This document shows positions 8,114 to 15,968 of a DNA stretch of 44,115 nt, one piece after another. The translations under genes were made by a program, and so were the position numbers. Positions within the stretch are counted from its first letter, which is position 1, and the number at the start of each line of letters is the position of its first letter. Source of the stretch: Paenibacillus xylanilyticus (lineage in GTDB: Bacteria; Bacillota; Bacilli; Paenibacillales; Paenibacillaceae). The notes under the pieces were generated by a model that was not told the origin of the DNA, did no database searches, and saw nothing but the letters and a program-made list of their open reading frames with translations. Where the stretch lies: NCBI RefSeq assembly GCF_013359935.1, contig NZ_JABMCB010000164.1:1-44115 (forward strand). Reading direction: 5' to 3'.

Positions 8114-9999
8114 GTTCTAACCCCCTTCTCATCCTGATCTTCCGGTTCGATATGCCAGCCATGGTCATCATAGAGTGAACGCAGTGCCATCGCTCCGAAT
8201 GTAATCAGAAGGCCGACAATGACCACAATATAGTTATTGAATAGTCCATTCATAAAAGCATTGCCAAAATCGTCTTTACTGAACATCAGACCCAGCCCGG
8301 CAATAAAAATACCGACAGACATGACAAATGGCAGTGGAGTGGCAGATGGCATGTGAATCGAACCTACCGGTTCAGCCGGAGTCATTTCGGTATGACCTGC
8401 CATCTTTTCCTTCCAATATGCATCGATTCCGCGAACAAGCGGAGTCTGCTTGAAGTTATATTCTGGCGGCGGAGATGGAATAGACCATTCCAACGTACGG
8501 CCATCCTCCCACGGATCATTTGGTGCGTCGACCGGTTTTCTCGTTGTGATTACGATGTTCACAAGGAACAAGATTACCCCAACTCCCATCAGGAATGCTC
8601 CAATGGAGCTGACCAGGTTAAGCAGGTCGAAATCCTGATTCGGCAAGTATGTAACGATCCTGCGCTGCATTCCCATAAGGCCCAGGAAATGCTGTACGAA
8701 GAACGTCAATTGGAAACCGATCATGAACGTCCAGAATGTCCATTTTCCAAGTGTTTCGCTTAGGATGCGACCAAACATTTTTGGCCACCAGTAATGCAAT
8801 CCCGAGAACAGGCCAAGCACCAATCCGCCAACGATAACGTAGTGGAAGTGGGCCACGACAAAGTACGTATCATGAAACTGGAAATCGGCCGGTGCAGATG
8901 CCAGCATGACACCCGTAACACCACCCATGACGAAGGTTGGAACGAATCCAACAGCAAACAGGTTCGCTGCTGTAAAGCGGATCTGCCCACCCCACATCGT
9001 AAAGAGCCAGTTAAAGATTTTGATTCCTGTTGGTACAGCAATTAACATGGTTGATATTGAGAAGAGCGCGTTTGCGACATTACCCAAACCTGTTGTAAAC
9101 ATGTGATGCGCCCATACCATGAATCCCAGGAAGGCAATCAGGATGGTTGCAAACACCATGGAGCTGTAACCAAACAATCTTTTACGTGCAAAGGTCGGAA
9201 TAACTTCCGAAATAATACCAAAGGCTGGCAAGATGAGTATATACACTTCAGGATGCCCGAAGATCCAGAAAATGTGCTGCCAGAGTACCGGGTTACCACC
9301 ATTCGCAACATCGAAGAAGTTGGCTCCCAGAATACGGTCAAATGTTAGCAGTACCAAACCCACTGTAATGGCAGGGAATGCAAAAAGGATAATGGCTGAT
9401 GTAATAAATGTCGTCCAGGTAAACATCGGCATCCGCATGTAGGACATGCCTGGCGCACGCATCGTGATGATGGTCGCAAGAAAGTTAATGCCCCCGATGA
9501 GTGTTCCCAGACCGGCAATCTGGAGACCAATGGTGTAGAAATCCACACCGTGCGTCCCGCTATACTCACTACTAGAGAGTGGGGTGTAGGAGGTCCAGCC
9601 TGCATCAGGTGCCCCGCCCATAATCCAGCTCAGGTTGAGCAGCAGTCCACCAAACAGAAACGTCCAGAAACCAAGCGCATTGACAAATGGAAATGCGACG
9701 TCCCGGGCACCAATCTGCAACGGAACAACAGCATTCATAATCGCAAATATGATTGGCATGACTCCGAGAAATATCATTGTTGTTCCGTGCATGGTAATCA
9801 ATTCGTTGAACACCTGTGCCGATACAAAATTATTCATCGGCTTCATCAGCTGAATCCGGATTAAAATGGCTTCAATCCCGCCAATTCCGAAGAAAAATCC
9901 GCCTGCAATTAAATAAAGAATGGCGATCTTTTTGTGATCGACGGTGGTGATCCAATCCATCAAGCCCCTGTACCGCTTGACGCTATGAGCATGAGCCAA
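8110..9999 (-). CDS. ctaD: Cytochrome caa3 oxidase subunit I
   Basis: The 629-aa catalytic subunit of a haem-copper oxidase. All metal ligands are visible: His71 (MHGTT) and His386 for the low-spin haem, His384 for the high-spin haem, and His249, His298 and His299 for CuB, with Glu251-Val-Tyr253 after the His-Pro that forms the usual His-Tyr crosslink (GHPEVYILILP). The glutamate two residues after His249 marks an A-type oxidase. The C-terminal extension with additional transmembrane segments (about residues 545-600) is typical of Bacillus CtaD. The start codon is TTG at 9997-9999, 9 nt after AAGGGGG; the next Met is internal to the conserved domain. It reduces O2 to water using electrons from the cytochrome c domain of CtaC and pumps protons. 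Confidence 0.97.
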   Translation of the reverse strand: MAHAHSVKRYRGLMDWITTVDHKKIAILYLIAGGFFFGIGGIEAILIRIQLMKPMNNFVSAQVFNELITMHGTTMIFLGVMPIIFAIMNAVVPLQIGARDVAFPFVNALGFWTFLFGGLLLNLSWIMGGAPDAGWTSYTPLSSSEYSGTHGVDFYTIGLQIAGLGTLIGGINFLATIITMRAPGMSYMRMPMFTWTTFITSAIILFAFPAITVGLVLLTFDRILGANFFDVANGGNPVLWQHIFWIFGHPEVYILILPAFGIISEVIPTFARKRLFGYSSMVFATILIAFLGFMVWAHHMFTTGLGNVANALFSISTMLIAVPTGIKIFNWLFTMWGGQIRFTAANLFAVGFVPTFVMGGVTGVMLASAPADFQFHDTYFVVAHFHYVIVGGLVLGLFSGLHYWWPKMFGRILSETLGKWTFWTFMIGFQLTFFVQHFLGLMGMQRRIVTYLPNQDFDLLNLVSSIGAFLMGVGVILFLVNIVITTRKPVDAPNDPWEDGRTLEWSIPSPPPEYNFKQTPLVRGIDAYWKEKMAGHTEMTPAEPVGSIHMPSATPLPFVMSVGIFIAGLGLMFSKDDFGNAFMNGLFNNYIVVIVGLLITFGAMALRSLYDDHGWHIEPEDQDEKGVRT

Positions 10000-10031
10000 G
10001 GTTGTGTACCCCCTTCTTCGTCCTTGCTGTT

Positions 10032-11084
10032 CTATTCATAGTCCAATTTGTAGTTGGCTAGATATTCGGCAATTCCGTCGATTTCTTCATCCGTAAGTCC
10101 AAGATCTTTTGGATTCGGCATCGTATTGCCTGGCTTCACGGATTGCGGATCATGGAGCCATTGTTTCATGTTATCCAGTACCGGATTTCCTTCTTCTTGT
10201 CCCTCACGCTGGTTTAGCAGAATGCCAGCAACGGATTCCTTACCACCGATTCCTGTGAGATTCGGCGCAACCGGTCCGCCCTGATCTCCTACAGCGTGGC
10301 AAGAGAGACAGTTTGTTTTGAATTTCTCAGCAAGCTGTGTATCTTCCGGCAATACCGCTGGAGCTTTCATTTCATTGACCCATCTGTCGAAGGATTCCTG
10401 GCTGACTGCTTTTACCTTGAACTCCATATAGGCATGAGACCTTCCGCAGAGCTCTGCACATTTCCCGCGGTAAACGCCTTCATTCGGAGCCGAAAAACTA
10501 AATTTGTTCACTGTTCCATCCGGGTTTGTGTCCATTTTACCCGCAAGTGACGGCACCCAGAAGGAATGAAGCACGTCAGCGGTTTTTAATTCGAATGCGA
10601 TTTTCTTGCCGGTCGGGATGATTAGATCTTGAGAGGTGGTAACATCATATTGAGGATAAGTGAATTCCCACCAATACTGATGCGAGGTAACTTTGACCTG
10701 AATTGCATTTTTGTCCTTGGACAGATCTTCGCCTTGGGCAAAAATCGTCTGAACCGTCGGTACGGCCAATACAATAACAAGCAATAACGGGATGGCTGTC
10801 CAAATAACTTCCAGCTTGAAATTGCCTTCAACCTGTTCGGGCACTTCATTCTGCCCGGCCCGCCTGCGAAACCGGATCAGCACATACGCAGCTATGGCAA
10901 ATACAATGATGAGCACCACGATCATAATTGCAATGGACAGCTTCATCAGATCATATTGGCCTTGCGCCACAGGACCCTGAGGTTTCATTACCGACAAGTC
11001 TTCCCGCCCGCATGCGGATAGCAGCAAAGAGAACACCGCCAGCAAGGGGAGAATTCGCTTTGCAACCTGCCACTGTTTCATCAT
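10032..11084 (-). CDS. ctaC: Cytochrome caa3 oxidase subunit II with fused cytochrome c domain
   Basis: A 350-aa lipoprotein. The signal peptide ends in LLLSAC with Cys25 as the lipidated residue, followed by two transmembrane segments (about 48-70 and 92-115), a CuA domain (His173, Cys209, Glu211, Cys213, His217, Met220; motif GKCAELCGRSH) and a C-terminal class I cytochrome c domain with haem site CLSCH (Cys259-His263) and a likely axial Met in NTMPNP. This architecture defines a caa3 oxidase that takes electrons from a bound cytochrome c. The ATG at 11082-11084 is chosen because GTGGGG lies upstream and the signal peptide starts there. It is the first gene of the operon. Confidence 0.96.
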   Translation of the reverse strand: MMKQWQVAKRILPLLAVFSLLLSACGREDLSVMKPQGPVAQGQYDLMKLSIAIMIVVLIIVFAIAAYVLIRFRRRAGQNEVPEQVEGNFKLEVIWTAIPLLLVIVLAVPTVQTIFAQGEDLSKDKNAIQVKVTSHQYWWEFTYPQYDVTTSQDLIIPTGKKIAFELKTADVLHSFWVPSLAGKMDTNPDGTVNKFSFSAPNEGVYRGKCAELCGRSHAYMEFKVKAVSQESFDRWVNEMKAPAVLPEDTQLAEKFKTNCLSCHAVGDQGGPVAPNLTGIGGKESVAGILLNQREGQEEGNPVLDNMKQWLHDPQSVKPGNTMPNPKDLGLTDEEIDGIAEYLANYKLDYE

Positions 11085-11292
11085 TGATCTACCCCACTTT
11101 TTTACATTTTCGTAGATTACCGTCGTCGTTCGAAGGCCTAACTCAATCAACCTGTTTCAACCCGATACGCATAATCCTGTCCGTCATACAGAACGCTTAC
11201 AAAAATAACGCTTCCGGAACCCCCATCATTTCCTCCACAGGGCATGTCTGCGCATTCTTCCAATTCATTCTATATGGTTCAATCACTTATTA

Positions 11293-11397
11293 AATATAAG
11301 TTGAGGGTATGATTTTGTCAATCTTTGGACACATGTTCACAAATTGTTCACTTTATGTAAAATTCCGCACCACAACTTAGTTTGCAAACGATTTCAG
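11293..11397 (-). promoter_or_regulatory. cta operon promoter with activator-like repeats and cre-like box
   Basis: Minus-strand TTGACA (11321-11316) and TATATT (11298-11293) are separated by 17 nt, close to ideal for sigma-A. Upstream lie two GTGAAC hexamers (11351-11346 and 11340-11335), 11 bp apart and so on the same helix face, about 14 bp above the -35 box. A sequence matching 15 of 16 positions of the CcpA cre consensus WTGNNARCGNWWWCAW is read on the plus strand at 11382-11397. The leader to ctaC is about 200 nt. ResD-like activation and CcpA control fit the known regulation of B. subtilis cta genes, but are inference here. Confidence 0.65.
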
Positions 11398-11667
11398 TTA
11401 TAAATGTAAACCTCTTAATTTGAAAATATTTGCCATATTTCGGTGATTTAATGTGTTTTTTTGGTGATTTTTTTCACCTGAAAAACATGCAGTATTATGC
11501 AAAGGGATTGCTGTTTTATCTTCAATTGCTTTTTTCCAGTTCTACTGGGAAGGGGGCGCTCATTCAGCTCTCATTTTCAACGATGAACCGGCACGAAGCG
11601 CCACCCCTGCAATATAGCTACATTTTAAATTAACACTGGAACTGATCATTTCTGTCCCTTAGTGGAG
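11398..11667. other. Non-coding region between map and the cta promoter
   Basis: No convincing gene. It is AT-rich up to about 11540, then carries an inverted repeat with GGGGGCGCT (about 11552-11560) and AGCGCCACCCC (about 11598-11608) around a 37-nt loop that contains TTCA-ACGA-TGAA. It could be the end of the map transcript, but no U-run follows. Confidence 0.3.
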
Positions 11668-12429
11668 TTATGATCCATCTGTCAGGATAAGAGGCCCATC
11701 CCGGGTTATCGCTATTGTGTGTTCATATTGAACTCCCCAGCTTCCATCCACTGTCCTGACCGTCCATCCATCTTCATCCCAAAATACCGCTCCAGAACTA
11801 CCCCTTGTAAATATCGGCTCAATCGTAATGACCATGCCTTCGGTGAGCATCATGCCCGTTCTGCGTTTGCCGTAAGGAAGTACATTGGGTGGTTCATGAA
11901 TATATTGACCAATACCATGACCAATTAGCGGCTTCACAATGCCATATCGATACAGCCTTGCGGTACGCTCAATAGCGTTGCCGATATCCCCGAGCGTGTT
12001 TCCTGGGACCGCTTGGGCTATAGCCCGATGGAGAGCCCTCTCCGTTCGTTTCATCAGCTTGCGGATGGACCTGTGTTGTTCACCGATCCCGTAAGTCCAT
12101 GCCGAGTCGGCAAGCCAGCCGTCCTTGTTTACTACCATATCAATGGTCACAACATCCCCTGCGGCCAATTCCCGATCGTCCGGGAAGCCGTGACAGACAA
12201 CTTCGTTGACCGAAGCACAGGTTGCATAAGGATATCCCTTATATCCCTTTTGCTCCGGCGTTGCTCCTCTTTCGGTTAGAAATGCCTCAACCCGTCTGTC
12301 AATTTCAGCTGTGGTTATACCAGGAGTGAGCCATTGTTCAATTTGCTCGTGGCAGCTTCGCAGAATCCGGCCTGCTTCCCGCATGTAGTCAATCTCTTCT
12401 CTCGTTTTCAAAATAGGGTCCACATGCAT
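11668..12429 (-). CDS. map: Methionine aminopeptidase type I (stand-alone copy)
   Basis: A 253-aa M24A metallopeptidase that removes the initiator Met from nascent proteins. All metal ligands are visible: Asp97 (TIDMVV), Asp108, His171 (GHGIG), Glu204 (TIEPI) and Glu236 (QYEHT), with catalytic His80 (VCHGFPDD) and His178. The gene is not in the ribosomal-protein cluster where the essential map lies in Bacillales, so this is probably a second, YflG-like paralogue (inference). The ATG at 12427-12429 follows AGGAAGG. It is monocistronic. Confidence 0.95.
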   Translation of the reverse strand: MHVDPILKTREEIDYMREAGRILRSCHEQIEQWLTPGITTAEIDRRVEAFLTERGATPEQKGYKGYPYATCASVNEVVCHGFPDDRELAAGDVVTIDMVVNKDGWLADSAWTYGIGEQHRSIRKLMKRTERALHRAIAQAVPGNTLGDIGNAIERTARLYRYGIVKPLIGHGIGQYIHEPPNVLPYGKRRTGMMLTEGMVITIEPIFTRGSSGAVFWDEDGWTVRTVDGSWGVQYEHTIAITRDGPLILTDGS

Positions 12430-12535
12430 TCATCCTTCCTGCCATATGTGTACTTCCATGTATATGCAGCAAGAATGCAACAAAGCCCAAAAGTGATGCA
12501 AAGCTCTGTTCCCTCTCCGAGTGAATTACAGAACA

Positions 12536-12579
12536 ACAAAAAAAACCGTCTGCCGGAGCATGACGCCCGGGAGACGGTT
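12536..12579 (-). terminator. Terminator of the 62-aa gene
   Basis: AACCGTCT (12544-12551) and AGACGGTT (12572-12579) form a perfect 8-bp stem followed on the minus strand by eight T residues, 40 nt downstream of the stop at 12620. Confidence 0.85.
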
Positions 12580-12619
12580 CTATTCATATCGGAACAGTAT
12601 AATTCAGTGGTGTGGTGTT

Positions 12620-12808
12620 TCAGGACACGGAAGAATCCATCTTGACAAGCTCATGCTCGACCACAGAAGTCAATTCTTCCTCATATCCACCCGTAATCCG
12701 GTATTTCCTCACGTACTCCTTCACGAATTTTTTTGGATCCTTAGGACGGAAAATCCGAGTCATTTCCCTCAAACTTTCTTTGACCTCATTGTGACCTTTC
12801 GTTGCCAT
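12620..12808 (-). CDS. Small conserved-type protein of unknown function (62 aa)
   Basis: A 62-aa, charged, soluble protein (MATKGHNEVKESLREMTRIF then KDPKKFVKEYVRKYRITGGYEEELTSVVEHELVKM). It is rich in Lys and Glu and predicted to be helical, with no cysteines, no membrane segment and no motif I recognise. GGGAGGG lies 7 nt before the ATG and a strong terminator follows, so it is very likely a real gene. A promoter with an inverted-repeat operator-like site lies about 155-190 nt upstream. Function unknown. Confidence 0.75.
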   Translation of the reverse strand: MATKGHNEVKESLREMTRIFRPKDPKKFVKEYVRKYRITGGYEEELTSVVEHELVKMDSSVS

Positions 12809-12899
12809 TGTAATTCCCTCCCAAAACGTTGAAAGTGAATGCTCCGTTTAGAGAACGCCGAATAAGTCTTAAATGCCATCCATGAAGTTGTGTGCGCGG

Positions 12900-12995
12900 C
12901 TTAAAGCAAGCTTTAGGTCGGGAACCTCGCTAAAAGCAAGTACCTGACACTATAAATACCCGATATGATTCAGTTTGAATCATAATCTTATTGTA
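12900..12995 (-). promoter_or_regulatory. Candidate promoter, operator-like palindrome and leader hairpin of the 62-aa gene
   Basis: TACAAT (12995-12990, minus strand) is a good -10 box; the -35 is weak. Directly downstream, over the expected start site, TATGATTCA (12964-12972) and TGAATCATA (12976-12984) form a perfect 9-bp inverted repeat with a 3-nt spacer. In the leader, AGGT-TCCCG-ACCT flanked by GCTTT/AAAGC can fold into a hairpin at about 12908-12936. The rest of 12809-13207 shows no gene. Confidence 0.45.
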
Positions 12996-13207
12996 GCATA
13001 TTCGGGAGTATGTTACGACTTGACGATTTTCCTTATTATTTATAACGGTTTTTAAGCCCAAAAAGTTTAATCCCGAATCATATTTTATGAATATGGCCTT
13101 TCTGTACGGAATTAATTCTATCCAGCATAACACGGAACTATTCGGGGGATATTATCACGGACAACCCATACAGTTAAATTACTGGTATCCAAAGGAGGCG
13201 CCGTTTC

Positions 13208-13489
13208 ATGGACCGCGAAGAACAGGATATGCTGCCCCTTTCGCATGAAAAGGTGGAAGTCGACGGAATCTACATCAACGAAGCGGGACGCGAGGAACAT
13301 CTGCACCGAGGTCAACATTTCCCGGCCGATCCGGTTCTGGGCAAATCGGAGTGGAAACTCACCGAGTATATGTTTGACAACCATCACGAAGGCCGCACTG
13401 ACGAACGACTTGTACCCAAAGAGAACGATACCGATAAAATCGGCAAAGTTACTCATCCACGCAGAAACTTTCAACGAAAAGATCTTTAA
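13208..13489 (+). CDS. Small acidic/basic protein of unknown function (93 aa)
   Basis: A 93-aa hydrophilic protein beginning MDREEQDMLPLSHEKVEVDG. The N-terminal half (VDGIYINEAGREEHLHRGQ, then FPADPVLGKSEWKLTEY) looks like a short beta-rich unit; the C-terminal half is highly charged and probably disordered. No cysteines or membrane segments. AAAGGAGG stands 9 nt before the ATG and a strong terminator follows at 13527-13572, so the gene is real. I do not recognise the family. Confidence 0.8.
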   Translation: MDREEQDMLPLSHEKVEVDGIYINEAGREEHLHRGQHFPADPVLGKSEWKLTEYMFDNHHEGRTDERLVPKENDTDKIGKVTHPRRNFQRKDL

Positions 13490-13526
13490 ATTCATTGAAG
13501 TGCATTGATTATCTAGCAAACTAACT

Positions 13527-13575
13527 GGGGCACATCCAAGCCATTCCTATGGCAGGTGCGCCCTTGTTTTTTATA
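13527..13575 (+). terminator. Rho-independent terminator
   Basis: A long imperfect stem from GGGGCAC to GCGCCC (13527-13563) with an inner perfect GCCAT-TCCT-ATGGC hairpin, followed by TTGTTTTTT. Confidence 0.85.
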
Positions 13576-13602
13576 TAGCTCCCTTACACCGAAGTAAACT
13601 TG

Positions 13603-14838
13603 CTAGCCTGCGCCTCTCAGATCATTTAACAAAATTCGCTGAGAACGTTGTTCCAGATCACGAAACTCTTTGTTAAACCTGCGTTCTCTGGCCGGATCAG
13701 GTCTGTAAGCAGGAACTATCGCCCAGTGCTCTCGAATCAAATCAATTCGATTTTTCATCGGAGGATGGTAAGAACGATTTTCAGCATAGCGCATTTCTTG
13801 AAGACGCTGAAGCCGAAGGATCTCCTGACTGGGAACAGCAGCAATCCGATTTCTGAACTCGTCATACAGTTCCTTGTTATATTGATATTCCGCAACCTGT
13901 TCAGCAGTAAGGAAAAAAAGCCCTTCCATTTCAAACTTTAGAAAGAGGGACAGCACCGCTTCACTCCCAGCTGTTTCTGAAGCCTCATGATCTGCAATAT
14001 AGAATAATCGGTGCATCTCTTGCCGCATGCTTTTGATCAGTAATGCATAAATACTGCTGATTATAGCAAATAACAGTAGACGAAGTATGATGAGCGGAAA
14101 TACAACCCAGTATAAAAGTCCACTTCCTTGAGGATCTACAGTGTCATACCATGAATTCAGCACATGCCTGGCTCGCTCAACCAATAAGCTGTTTGAAATG
14201 TTTGGGTGAGCAAAATGGCTCATTTGTTGACTGATCACCGCTATTTTCTCCTGCATTGTTAACGCTGCAAGAAAGGGAACACCGAACACAATGGCTCTCT
14301 TGTTTCTTTTCAGATGCAGTATGTATGCATCGTATTCTTCATTAAGGATAATCATATCCACAGGCGGTACATTCATACGATCTCCAATTTCGTCAACCAT
14401 GCCGTATAATTCGGGAAACTCATCTCTTCGAATTGCCCTGCCTGGCAGACGCTTGCGATAAGGTAAGATAATCGTGATCCATAATAGCACCAGAACATTC
14501 GCTAATATAAATAACCATGAGGAATGGGTTGAATAGAAAAAGATGGCCATACCCAGAATGGCAAAAGTTGATCCATGAACGATAATTGCCAACAGATAGG
14601 TATATATCCTCTGTTTGCTGAAGGGAAGCCTTCGATCAACGCTATATTTGAATTCTTCGAATAATCGGTCAGTGGACTTTTTGTTTAGTCCTTTATGTAA
14701 AGGTTCCTCAACCGGCTTCCTTTCTTCCCCGTCAATATTCCAGTTACACTTCTCACACCATGTGATATACCCTGGATTTACTTTCATCTGGTGTCCACAT
14801 TCCAGACACTTCTCATATTCGGTTTGATCCAAAATCAC
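13603..14838 (-). CDS. M48-like membrane protein lacking the catalytic zinc site (pseudopeptidase)
   Basis: A 411-aa membrane protein. It starts with a zinc ribbon (Cys11, Cys14, Cys28, Cys31), has two transmembrane segments (about 78-103 and 107-127) and then a region with the layout of an M48 (HtpX/Ste24) peptidase: FPELYGMVDEIGDRMNVPPV, VDMIILNEEYDAYIL, VFGVPFLAALTMQEKIAVIS. Where active members have HExxH, this protein has QQMSH (about 204-208), and the usual ExxAD third ligand is FYIAD. So the catalytic Glu and two zinc ligands are gone. A second membrane hairpin lies at about 240-268. GTG at 14836-14838 is preferred, 6 nt after GGAGGA; an upstream in-frame GTG has no spacing. Likely a non-enzymatic binding or regulatory protein (inference). 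Confidence 0.75.
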   Translation of the reverse strand: MILDQTEYEKCLECGHQMKVNPGYITWCEKCNWNIDGEERKPVEEPLHKGLNKKSTDRLFEEFKYSVDRRLPFSKQRIYTYLLAIIVHGSTFAILGMAIFFYSTHSSWLFILANVLVLLWITIILPYRKRLPGRAIRRDEFPELYGMVDEIGDRMNVPPVDMIILNEEYDAYILHLKRNKRAIVFGVPFLAALTMQEKIAVISQQMSHFAHPNISNSLLVERARHVLNSWYDTVDPQGSGLLYWVVFPLIILRLLLFAIISSIYALLIKSMRQEMHRLFYIADHEASETAGSEAVLSLFLKFEMEGLFFLTAEQVAEYQYNKELYDEFRNRIAAVPSQEILRLQRLQEMRYAENRSYHPPMKNRIDLIREHWAIVPAYRPDPARERRFNKEFRDLEQRSQRILLNDLRGAG

Positions 14839-15231
14839 TTCCACTCCTCCGCTTCACTATGTACGGCTAATATCTTGTTGCATTTGGTGCTATCATCTCT
14901 GGCTTCCTACTCTTAGTCTCCTATGGACGTTAACCTCCTCCCTTGAGTATTCCGTTATGATACTCATTCAGCCTGATCCTCCTTAAAGGTCTAGGGTGCT
15001 TGTAAGTCTACTATATAATTCGGAATAATATGGAATATTATGAATATGAAGAAAGTATCAAACTGCAATGTGCAACTACGCACTTCATCCTCAATTAGAA
15101 TTTTACTTCCTACGCCCGCTCTATGTTTCCGTGTCTTATGTGTTTACTGGTAACATTCGTTACTAAACCCGGTTCAGTTCTGTCCACCTTCTTCATACCT
15201 TAGAGAAAAAGGACAAAGGAGGCTGGACCGG
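14839..15231. other. AT-rich intergenic region
   Basis: No gene is seen. It separates two divergent genes and probably holds both promoters; an AT-rich stretch with nested ATATT/AATAT repeats at about 15014-15050 may include the minus-strand promoter. The only firm element is AAAGGAGG at about 15215-15222, the ribosome binding site of the following gene. Confidence 0.3.
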
Positions 15232-15570
15232 ATGTCCCCGATGAAATCGTCAAGCGGTCTGGATGAAAATATTGCCGGCATGCTTTGTTACCTGTTTACT
15301 TTTGTAGGCGGAATCGTCTTCCTGGCCGTTGAAAAGCGCAGCCGGTTTGTGCTGTTTCACGCGCTTCAATCCGTTACGGTCTTTGGCATTATCATGATTG
15401 GCCATGTATTATCCGCATTTCTTCCTCTTTTCGGCCCCCTGGTGGCATCCTTGTTGTCACTGCTGGGTGTAGTCGTTTGGATTATCATGGTCGTCACCAG
15501 TTTACAGGGAAAATGGCTGAAGCTGCCTTGGGTTGGTGACTTTGCCGAGAAACAGATGCGCCATCTGTAG
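15232..15570 (+). CDS. Small membrane protein, DUF4870-like
   Basis: A 112-aa protein with three hydrophobic segments (about 17-32, 43-66, 70-92). The pattern GLDENIAGMLCYLFTFVGGI, followed by FLAVEKRSRFVLFHALQS, matches the short DUF4870/TMEM-type family (A-x-L-x-Y-x(3)-F-x-G followed by FVRFHAxQS). It ends with the charged stretch DFAEKQMRHL. AAAGGAGG precedes the ATG at 15232 by 9 nt. Function of the family is unknown. Confidence 0.75.
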   Translation: MSPMKSSSGLDENIAGMLCYLFTFVGGIVFLAVEKRSRFVLFHALQSVTVFGIIMIGHVLSAFLPLFGPLVASLLSLLGVVVWIIMVVTSLQGKWLKLPWVGDFAEKQMRHL

Positions 15571-15803
15571 CTTTCTTAATATGCAAGTTCAGTCCTTAAT
15601 TCGTTCAATAACAAAAGGCGATCCGAACCTGACTGAGGTTTGAATCGCCCTTTTTCTATTCAATTGCTGCCACCATAATTGGTCAATGCCATCCGTCCAA
15701 AGGCATGCAGGGGATCAAGCAGTCTGGCAAACTGTTTTCGCTGGCTCTATAGTAATAGGGTGCTCAGATAAAAAGTTATGTTCCCTTGCTGTTCCTCTGA
15801 AGA
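15571..15803. other. Intergenic region with one terminator (15616-15656)
   Basis: AGGCGAT (15616-15622) pairs with ATCGCCC (15644-15650), continued by AACC/GGTT inside, and is followed by TTTTT: the terminator of the small membrane protein gene. From 15660 to 15803 nothing is seen. Confidence 0.7.
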
Positions 15804-15850
15804 CAAAAAAACATCCGGATGACTGCTCTTCCACGCAGTCATCCGGATGT
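15804..15850 (-). terminator. Terminator of the xpt-pbuX operon
   Basis: ACATCCGGATGACTGC (15811-15826) and GCAGTCATCCGGATGT (15835-15850) form a perfect 16-bp stem with an 8-nt loop, followed on the minus strand by seven T residues. It stands 118 nt after the pbuX stop. Confidence 0.92.
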
Positions 15851-15968
15851 TTAGGTGGTATATCATTTATTCCGTGAATCAATCATGCCATTAACTGTAT
15901 TCATTCATATCGTGACTGATTCATCCTGTGAGTTAACATAGCTACCATTCCGTACCTATATTCAAGCT

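Noticed and set aside
11430..11633. Plus-strand 67-aa open frame
   Set aside because: No ribosome binding site, T-rich random composition; it lies in the non-coding region above the cta promoter.
12930..13133. Minus-strand 67-aa open frame
   Set aside because: No ribosome binding site, unusual composition, and it covers the promoter/operator region of the 62-aa gene.
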